Shown here piece after piece: positions 58,064 through 64,000 of a stretch of DNA of 64,000 bases; within the stretch, counting starts at the first letter, position 1, and each line of letters begins with the position of its first letter. A program made the translations under genes and the position numbers. The stretch comes from JALORV01 sp963707445 (GTDB lineage: Bacteria; Pseudomonadota; Gammaproteobacteria; Burkholderiales; Burkholderiaceae_F): NCBI GenBank assembly GCA_963707445.1, contig CAVPPW010000052.1:1-64000 (forward strand), read 5' to 3'. The notes beneath the pieces are model-generated. The model made no database searches and had not been told where the DNA came from. It was given only the letters and a program-made list of their open reading frames with translations.

Positions 58064-59089
58064 ATGTTGACCCGCCCTCTGGCCGAGGCCCTGGCCGGTG
58101 CTGCCCTCGGCAGCACCACGCGCGCATACCCGTACAAACTCGACCAGTTGCTGACCGCGAGCAGCGATCTCGCCGCGCCGCAGCGACTGCATCCGGCCTT
58201 CTGGGGAAGCTATGACTGGCACTCGAGCGTCCACATGCACTGGACCTTGGTGCGCGTGCTGCGCCGGTTTCCCGATCACTCGCGGGCCCACGAGAGTCGA
58301 GCGCAGCTGGCCACACGCCTAACGACGGATGCGATTGCCGGTGAACTAACGACGCTGCACGGGCCGAACCGGCAGGCGTTCGAGCGGCCGTACGGTTGGG
58401 CGTGGCTGCTGAAGTTGGCGGCCGAACTCGAAGCGCTGGCAGCCTTCGATGCCGAGGCCACGCGGTGGCGCGATGCGCTGCGCCCGCTCGCGCAGGAGAT
58501 CGCCGATCTCTTCCTCGCTTTCCTGCCGCGCGCCGACTATCCGACGCGGGCCGGAACCCATGGCAACAGCGCGTTTGCGCTGCGCCTTGCGCTGGACTGG
58601 TGCGACGCCGTCGCGCACCGCGCATTGCGACAGGTGGTAGCCGAGCGCGCGAACCGGTGGTTTGCACGCGACCGCCGCTATCCCGCCGAATACGAGCCTG
58701 GCGGCGACGATTTCCTGTCCGCGGGCCTGGTCGAGGCCGTGCTGATGCAGCAGGTCGTCGACGGCTGTTCGTTCGACGACTGGTGGCAGCAGTTCCAGCC
58801 CGGCAGCGACGGACTGGCCAACTGGCTGCAGCCGGCGCGGGTCAGCGACGCGTCCGACCCGAGGATCGTGCACCTGCACGGCATGAACCTGACTCGCACC
58901 TGGTGCTGGGCCTGGCTACGCACCGCGATGCCGGACGACCTGCACCCGGCGATCGACGCCGCCATTGATGCCCATCTCGCGGCGTCGCTGTCCGCTGCGA
59001 CCGCGGGAGATTATGTCGGCACGCATTGGTTGGCTTCGTTCGCGCTGCTCGCGCTGGACGAGCATCCGGAAGCCCGTGTTCGGATTTGA
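58064..59089 (+). CDS. DUF2891-family protein
   Basis: A 341-residue cytoplasmic protein. Conserved family segments are HPAFWGSYDWHSSVHMHWTL (about residues 43-62), RPYGWAWLLKLAAEL, GTHGNSAFALRLALDW, EYEPGGDDFLSAGLVEA and the C-terminal GDYVGTHWLASFALLAL. The many His, Trp and Asp in these blocks, and the alpha/alpha-barrel-like helical pattern, suggest a glycan-related enzyme, but no activity is known. The frame is intact. Confidence 0.88.
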   Translation: MLTRPLAEALAGAALGSTTRAYPYKLDQLLTASSDLAAPQRLHPAFWGSYDWHSSVHMHWTLVRVLRRFPDHSRAHESRAQLATRLTTDAIAGELTTLHGPNRQAFERPYGWAWLLKLAAELEALAAFDAEATRWRDALRPLAQEIADLFLAFLPRADYPTRAGTHGNSAFALRLALDWCDAVAHRALRQVVAERANRWFARDRRYPAEYEPGGDDFLSAGLVEAVLMQQVVDGCSFDDWWQQFQPGSDGLANWLQPARVSDASDPRIVHLHGMNLTRTWCWAWLRTAMPDDLHPAIDAAIDAHLAASLSAATAGDYVGTHWLASFALLALDEHPEARVRI

Positions 59090-59218
59090 CAAGCTCGGAC
59101 TAGACGGCTCGGAGTGCAGCGCCGCGTCGGGCTGACGGGAACTAACCCAGTCGGCTATCTCCGTCGTGCTGCCGGCATTTTGAGAAGTGGCATCAAACGC
59201 GTCGACAGCTCATCGACG

Positions 59219-59356
59219 ATGGAGCAGTCGATCAAGCGCTGTGTTCAATACTGGCTCGTCGGCGAGCGCTTCGACCCGATCGGCAGCATCATCTCCGTGA
59301 AAGTCGGCCGGACCGAGACGATCCCGTTCTGCAAGATGCCTCCCGAGAAGAAGTAG
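59219..59356 (+). CDS. Small ORF, unknown
   Basis: A 45-residue ORF (MEQSIKRCVQYWLVGERFDP..., ending CKMPPEKK) with strongly GC-biased third positions, as expected for coding DNA here. It has no clear ribosome binding site, and the same frame is open to 59114, so it may be the 3' end of a frameshifted or eroded gene. The rest of the 415-base gap between DUF2891 and the oxidoreductase shows nothing else. Confidence 0.3.
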   Translation: MEQSIKRCVQYWLVGERFDPIGSIISVKVGRTETIPFCKMPPEKK

Positions 59357-59503
59357 GCGCAAGCGGCTTGGGTCCTGCGCAGTGTTGTGTATCGCGTAGG
59401 TCGCGTTTCACGCAGCCGCGGTTTGAGCGCCAGAGTCCGGCGCATTGATCGGCATCAACGCGCGATGGACCGCGCGCGTGTGTGATGCGACTGAGGTGTC
59501 GCC

Positions 59504-61070
59504 ATGCACACGACAGGAAATTCAGCGCCTTGGGACGTCATCGTCATCGGTTCCGGCATCGGTGGGCTGACCGCTGCCGCTGCGCTTTCACGCGAAGGCA
59601 AGCGCGTGCTGGTACTCGAACGGCACACGCAACTTGGGGGGCTCACGCAGTCGTTCGAGCGTGACGGCTACCGATTCAACGTCGGTGTCCACTACATCGG
59701 TGGCGCCGGCGAATCCGACGGTCGTGCGGGCGCCGCCAAGAGAGTGCTGGACGCGCTGACACCGCATGGCGTGCCGATGGCTTCGATGGGGTCGGTCTAT
59801 GACCGCGTCCACTTTCCAGGCATGACCATCGATTTCGAGCACCCGGTGGCACGGCTGATGCAGACGCTCAAGGCCCGGTTCCCGGCAGAGGCGGCTGGCA
59901 TCGACCGCTATTTCGACAGCATGCGGGCCGCGCGCAAGGCGCTCGAGGCCGTGTTCGCGGCGAATTCGATGCCGCAGATCGTCTCGCGCGGGCTGATGTG
60001 GTGGAAGGATGACGAAATCCAGCGGTGGGTCGGGCGTACGCTGCTCGAGGTCATCCGCGATTGCGTCGGCGATCCGAAGCTTCAGGCGGTGCTCGCCGCG
60101 CAGTGGGGCGACCATGGTGCACGTCCCAGCGAAGCAAGCTTCGCAATGCACGCGGTCGTGATGTCGAACTATTTCGACGGTGCGTGGTACCCGATCGGTG
60201 GCTCCGGCGTTTTCGCAGAGGCGTTCGCCGAGACGATCGTATCTGGCGGTGGCGAGTTGCGAGCGGGAATGCCCGTGGCCTCGGTACGCGTGCGCGAAGG
60301 TCGCGTGCAGGGCGTAGTCCTCGAAAACGGCGCCGAGATCGACGCGCCCTGCGTGATCTCCGACGCGGGGCTGCGCAACACGTTGCGGCTCCTGCCGTCG
60401 GAAGAGATCGACTACGACTGGGCCCAGGACGCGCTGCAGATCGAGCGCTCGATTGGCTACGTCGGGCTTTACCTCGGCCTCGAAGGCGACGTTGCCGCGA
60501 ACGGCGCCAGCACCGCCAACGACTGGATCTACGAAAGCTGGGACGTCGATCGGATCTGGCGCAACCCGATCGTCGAAGCCGACGCGCCGTTGCTCTTCGT
60601 CTCGTTCCCGTCGCTGAAGGATCCGCGTCACGACCCCGGCCCGGCGCAGCGCCACACCTGCGAGATCGTCGCGTACGTCGATCCGGATGCGTTCACGCCG
60701 TGGGAACACGAAGGCATGAAGCGCGGCGAGTCGCGCGACCGCTACCTCGAACTGAAGCAGCAGACTCGAGCAGAACCTGCTGGCACAGTTCGGCCGCCAC
60801 TATCCGCGGCTGGCGCCTCTGGTGCGCTACGTCACATCGTCGACGCCGGTTTCACTGGCGACGTATACCGGCGCAGAACACGGCGCCATGTACGGGCTGG
60901 CCGCCACACCGAAGCGCTTCCTCAACGACGCACTGCGGCCACGCACACCTATCGGCGGACTGTTCCTCGCCGGGCAGGATGCCTGCTGCCCCGGCGTCAC
61001 CGGCGCGCTAATGGGCGGACTGATGGCAGCAGTCTCGGTCGAGCCGAAGCTGCTGGCGACGCTCCGCTGA
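59504..61070 (+). CDS. CrtI/RetSat-like FAD-dependent oxidoreductase, one frameshift
   Basis: About 522 residues, related to phytoene desaturases and all-trans-retinol 13,14-reductases. The dinucleotide motif is VIVIGSGIGGLTAAAALSREGKRVLVLER (two pieces, about residues 12-40). GYRFNVGVHYIGG follows, then IGGSGVFAEAFAETI and CVISDAGLRNTL. The frame changes near 60768 (YLELKQQ / LEQNLLAQFGRHYP) into the FAD-binding C-terminus GLFLAGQDACCPGVTGALMGGL ending at 61070. Substrate (carotenoid, retinoid, or other polyene) cannot be told; no carotenoid genes are near. Confidence 0.85.
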
Positions 61071-61167
61071 GGACGCTGAGACGACACAGGCTCCGATATA
61101 CCGCAGCGCGACCGCCGAACAGGCCACGTCATTGATGCCTGTCGATCCGCGCACAGGCGAAGCGGGG

Positions 61168-61563
61168 CTACGACTTCTTCGCCCCGCTCGGATTGCAGCC
61201 GGCCAACGGTTCGGCGTAGTCGACCCGCGGCGTGAACTCCGCGGTGATCCGGTTTTCACGCACGGCGACGATGTAGTACGTGAAGCAGGGCTTGACATCG
61301 AGCTTAAGTGAAGACGTCTCCTGCGGTGCCCCGGGGACCGGCAGCGCCTGCACCCGGACTACGTGCTCGCCGGGCTCGACCAGCACGCGCTTCTCGGTCG
61401 TGTCCCAGTTGTCGACTCCGAGAATGATAACCGGCTGGGTGTCGATGTTGGTCCTGAACCAGCGCTCGCCGACAAGGTAAGAACCATTGAATGAAGTGGC
61501 ACATCCGGACGTCAGTGCTGCGACAGCGATCAGCGATAAAGCAACTGCGGAATTCTTGTTCAT
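61168..61563 (-). CDS. Putative lipoprotein
   Basis: A 131-residue protein with a lipoprotein signal MNKNSAVALSLIAVAALTSGC (lipobox LTSGC) and a small beta-rich mature domain (EKRVLVEPGEHVVRVQ, FTYYIVAVRENR, EFTPRVDY) like PEGA-type surface proteins. The ATG at 61563 is the natural start; the in-frame reading to 61611 would precede the signal. It converges with the oxidoreductase gene. Confidence 0.75.
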   Translation of the reverse strand: MNKNSAVALSLIAVAALTSGCATSFNGSYLVGERWFRTNIDTQPVIILGVDNWDTTEKRVLVEPGEHVVRVQALPVPGAPQETSSLKLDVKPCFTYYIVAVRENRITAEFTPRVDYAEPLAGCNPSGAKKS

Positions 61564-61607
61564 GGTGCACTCCTCTGCAGGACGCATGCCCGCGCGAGCG
61601 ATGATCA

Positions 61608-62840
61608 TCAAGATTCCCTCGATGTCTGAGCTGCCGCGAGCGGCATACCGCGCTCCGCCAGCGCCGCGAAGAATGCCGCCCCCAGCGGGATCACGGCGTC
61701 GTTGAAATCATATCTGGAGTTGTGCAGGAAGCAGCCATCCGCGCCGCCGCCCTGCCCGAGGCGCACATAGCAGCCGGGTCTTTCGCGCAGCATGAACGAG
61801 AAGTCTTCCGCACCCATCGACGGTTCGAGGTTGCGCACGACGTGGTCCTCGCCGACAAGCTGCGCCGCGGTGTCGGCCGCAAAGCGCGCCTGCGCAACAT
61901 GGTTGATGGTCGCCGGATAGATGCGCTCGTAGAGCACCTTCGCCTCGGCGCCCAGCGCCCGCGCGATCGCCTCCGCGAGCTCGGTCAGGCGCTGCTCGAT
62001 CATGTTCTGCTCGTCCGCGCTGAACGTGCGCACGGTCCCGACGATCTTCGCCTCGCGGGGAATGACCGAGAAGGCGCCAGGGTTACCGGCCTGAATCGAG
62101 CACAGGCTCAGAACCGCCGAGTCCAGCGGCGCGACGTTGCGCGAGATGATTGTCTGCGCTGCCGTCACGATGTGCGCCGCAACGACCACCGGATCGACCG
62201 CACGATGCGGATGCGCGGCGTGCCCGCCCTTGCCGCAGATGGTGATCTCGATTCGGTCGGCCGCCGCCATCATCGGCCCCGGATTCAGCCCGATCTGACC
62301 CGGGTCGAGCGCCGGCCAATTGTGCAGTGCATAGATCTCGTCGACCGGAAAGCGCTCGAAGAGTCCATCGTCGATCATCGCCTTGGCACCGGCATAGCCT
62401 TCTTCGCCAGGCTGGAAGATCAGCACAGCGTTGCCGTCGAATCGTCGCGTCGCGGCGAGATATTGCGCCGCGCCGAGCAGGATCGTCGTGTGGCCGTCGT
62501 GGCCGCACCCGTGCATCAGGCCTGAGCGGGTCGAACGATGCGCAAACTCGTTCTCTTCGACGATCGGCAACGCGTCCATGTCGGCGCGCAGACCGATCGC
62601 GCGCCCGGTCCGGCCGCGACCGCGTATGACGCCGACGACCCCCGTGCGCGCGATTCCGGTGTGAACTTCGTCGACACCGAACGAGCGGAGCTTTTCGGCC
62701 ACCAGTGCGCCGGTGCGGTGCTCTTCGAAACCCAGCTCGGGATTCGCATGCAGGTCACGACGCAGTTGCGTCAGGCCCTCGTGGTGACCCAGGATCGACA
62801 TCAGCGGTCCACGCAGGGCCGCACCGAGATAGGTTCCCAT
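61608..62840 (-). CDS. M20D-family aminoacylase/amidohydrolase
   Basis: A 410-residue zinc hydrolase, paralogous to the one at 47428-48618. Ligands: CGHDGH (residues 112-117), the EE in FQPGEEGYAG, LHNWPALDPG, and the final HNSRYDFND. The start at 62840 has AGGAGG eight bases upstream, overlapping the stop of the short dppB-like ORF. In many Burkholderiales an M20 aminoacylase is encoded with a dipeptide ABC transporter, in line with the DppA-like gene next door, so a role in using imported N-acyl peptides is likely. Confidence 0.92.
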   Translation of the reverse strand: MGTYLGAALRGPLMSILGHHEGLTQLRRDLHANPELGFEEHRTGALVAEKLRSFGVDEVHTGIARTGVVGVIRGRGRTGRAIGLRADMDALPIVEENEFAHRSTRSGLMHGCGHDGHTTILLGAAQYLAATRRFDGNAVLIFQPGEEGYAGAKAMIDDGLFERFPVDEIYALHNWPALDPGQIGLNPGPMMAAADRIEITICGKGGHAAHPHRAVDPVVVAAHIVTAAQTIISRNVAPLDSAVLSLCSIQAGNPGAFSVIPREAKIVGTVRTFSADEQNMIEQRLTELAEAIARALGAEAKVLYERIYPATINHVAQARFAADTAAQLVGEDHVVRNLEPSMGAEDFSFMLRERPGCYVRLGQGGGADGCFLHNSRYDFNDAVIPLGAAFFAALAERGMPLAAAQTSRES

Positions 62841-62852
62841 TTGCCGCGCCTC

Positions 62853-62972
62853 CTAGTGGGTCGCGGCTGCGCGGTTCATGCGCAGGCGCTGGGCCACGGC
62901 AAACGAGACGAAGGCCACCGTCGTCATCACAAGTACGGCGTGCGGCAGGCGGCGAATGATGGAAGCGAGCAT
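62853..62972 (-). pseudogene. Truncated DppB-type ABC permease N-terminus
   Basis: A 39-codon ORF, MLASIIRRLPHAVLVMTTVA followed by FVSFAVAQ, which matches the start of dipeptide ABC permeases (pattern MLxFIIRRLxxAxxVMxxVxFISFxL). After about 28 residues it departs from the family and stops at TAG 62853, where a real DppB would go on for 300 residues. It stands between the binding-protein gene and the M20 gene, where dppB belongs. It lies behind two terminator-like hairpins. Confidence 0.6.
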
Positions 62973-62980
62973 CCGTGGAC

Positions 62981-63009
62981 AAGAAAACGCCCGACCCATG
63001 GGGCCGGGC
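62981..63009 (-). terminator. Terminator-like hairpin before the dppB remnant
   Basis: On the minus strand a stem of GCCCG/CGGGC plus CCC/GGG with small bulges is followed by GTTTTCTT, nine bases before the dppB-like ATG. Confidence 0.55.
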
Positions 63010-63083
63010 TGACACGGACTGGAAATATAGCGCGGCCCAGCGCCGATACGTCACTCATTCGCTGCGCTGCACCCGCAAAACAA

Positions 63084-63107
63084 CAGGGCCGGCGGAAGCC
63101 GGCCCTG
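63084..63107 (-). terminator. Terminator-like hairpin after the DppA-like gene
   Basis: A perfect 10-bp stem (CAGGGCCGGC / GCCGGCCCTG) with a four-base loop, followed on the minus strand by TTGTTTTG, 23 bases after the stop. In binding-protein operons such hairpins often let only part of transcription into the permease genes. Confidence 0.8.
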
Positions 63108-63130
63108 CACGCTTCAGACGGACGGCGCGC

Positions 63131-64000
63131 TCATTCCTTGATGTCGACGCCGTAAAATGTGTGACGACCGAACGGCGAGAGCTTGAAGTCGACCACTTCG
63201 ACCCGCACCGGCTTCAGCTGCACCGCGTGCGCGATCGTGAACCAGGGCGCCTGCTCCTTGAAGATGACCTGGGCCTTTTCGTACAGCGGCGTGCGCGCGG
63301 CCTGCCCCGACGTCGTCTTGGCCTTCTGCACCAGTTCCTCGAACGGCTGGTAGCAGAACTTCGCGACGTTGCTGCCGTTGCTCTTGGCGGAGTCACAGCC
63401 GAGCAGCGTGTTCAGGAAGTTGTCCGGATCGCCGTTGTCGCCGGTCCATCCGAGCATCCCCATCTGGTGCTCGCCGTTTTGCATGCGCTTGCGATACTCG
63501 CCCCACTCGAAGCTCTTGATCTCGGCCGTGACGCCGATCTTGGCCAGATCGGCCTGCATCAGCTCGGCGATGCGCCTCGCATTCGGGTTATACGGACGCT
63601 GCACCGGCATGGCCCATAGGTCGGTTGTGAAGCCGTTCGGATAGCCGGCTTCGGCCAGCAGCTTCTTCGCGGCCGCCGGGTCATACGGATCGTCCTTGAT
63701 CGAATCGTTGTACGACCACTGCGTCGGCGGGATCGGGTTCTTCGCCGCGCACGCCGGTCGTCAGGTAGACCGCGTCGATGATGGCCTTCTTGTTGATCGC
63801 CATGTTCAGCGCCTTGCGCACGCGCACGTCGTCGAACGGCTTCTTGGTCGTGTTGTACGCGAGGTAGCCGACGTTGAGTCCCGGCTGCTCGAGCACCCGC
63901 ACCTTCGGGTCCTTGCGGATCGCGTCGAGGTCGGCCGGGTTCGGATACGGCATCACGTGGCATTCGCCCTTCTGCAGCTTGGCCCAGCGCACCGAGGCAT
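63131..64000 (-). CDS. Peptide ABC transporter substrate-binding protein (DppA-like), partial at window edge, one frameshift
   Basis: Family 5 solute-binding protein; the C-terminal 290 residues are in the window and the N-terminus lies beyond 64000. The upstream frame has LNVGYLAYNTTKKPFDDVRVRKALNMAINKK (adjoining pieces), the SBP_bac_5 core. The frame changes near 63740 and goes on with a PAAAKKLLAEAGYPNGF segment, MPVQRPYNPNARRIAELMQADL, MLGWTGDNGDPDNFLNTLLGCD and the end HTFYGVDIKE at 63131. It delivers di- or oligopeptides to a DppBCDF-type transporter. Confidence 0.88.

Noticed and set aside
59245..59445. Minus-strand 66-codon ORF in the gap before the CrtI-like gene
   Set aside because: The overlapping plus-strand ORF has better third-position GC bias, and this one has no ribosome binding site or known motif.

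Overview
The window is high-GC chromosomal DNA of a Gram-negative bacterium, most likely a betaproteobacterium close to Burkholderiales. The grounds are Burkholderia-type porins ending in Phe, a tripartite-tricarboxylate (Bug) receptor, a double-length UvrA, the erpA / bactofilin / DUF6776 / rpsI-rplM neighbourhood, and the ribD-ribE-ribB-ribH-nusB-thiL-pgpA-cinA string. I saw no tRNA, rRNA, CRISPR array, transposase, integrase or phage gene.

Layout. 0-1.2 kb: yqjD/yqjE/yqjK-like membrane trio. 1.3-2.1 kb: pyrF, convergent with a CorC/HlyC protein (2.1-3.4 kb). 3.7-12.1 kb, all minus: mscS-like channel, then ribD, ribE, ribB, ribH, nusB, thiL, pgpA, cinA. 12.3-19.4 kb, minus: hsp20, nrdR, glyA, an MgtC/DUF4010 protein, a phosphatase/PEBP/dtd trio and tyrS. 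19.4-24.7 kb: M23 peptidase and anmK on plus, then erpA, bactofilin, DUF6776, rpsI and rplM on minus. 25-29.3 kb: OsmC protein, coq7 and two porins. 29.3-37.5 kb: glpK-glpD, a Bug receptor, a nucleotidyltransferase, a PHB-depolymerase-like esterase, YjdF, an outer-membrane protein and an Arg/Pro-rich helix-helix protein. 37.5-44.1 kb: fadD, an aminopeptidase, an adenylate-forming ligase and a molybdopterin oxidoreductase. 44.1-47.3 kb: argE split by a 2,038-bp fragment of a cysH-cysD-cysN operon. 47.4-64 kb: two M20 amidohydrolases, small membrane and lipoproteins, the double-length UvrA behind a LexA box, Sel1, GIN and DUF2891 proteins, a CrtI-like oxidoreductase, a DppB remnant and a DppA-like binding protein that runs off the window.

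Sequence quality matters for reading this annotation. About half of the recognisable genes between 0 and 47 kb, including essential ones (ribD, ribE, thiL, glyA, rplM), are broken by single-base insertions or deletions, while 47.4-62.9 kb has only two breaks. Intact family length across frames, a mix of insertions and deletions, and hits in essential genes point to residual sequencing error, not gene decay. For such genes I give one span covering all frames and state where the frame changes.

The most unusual structure is argE. Its first 33 codons (47336-47238) and its remaining about 370 codons (45199-44090) are separated by an in-orientation piece of the sulfate-assimilation operon, cut in mid-gene at both ends and very rich in frameshifts. 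This is either a chimeric-read misassembly or a real illegitimate insertion. A truncated dppB N-terminus at 62.9 kb may be a second place where sequence is missing. The other clear regulatory signal is a LexA box in the promoter of the double-length uvrA.
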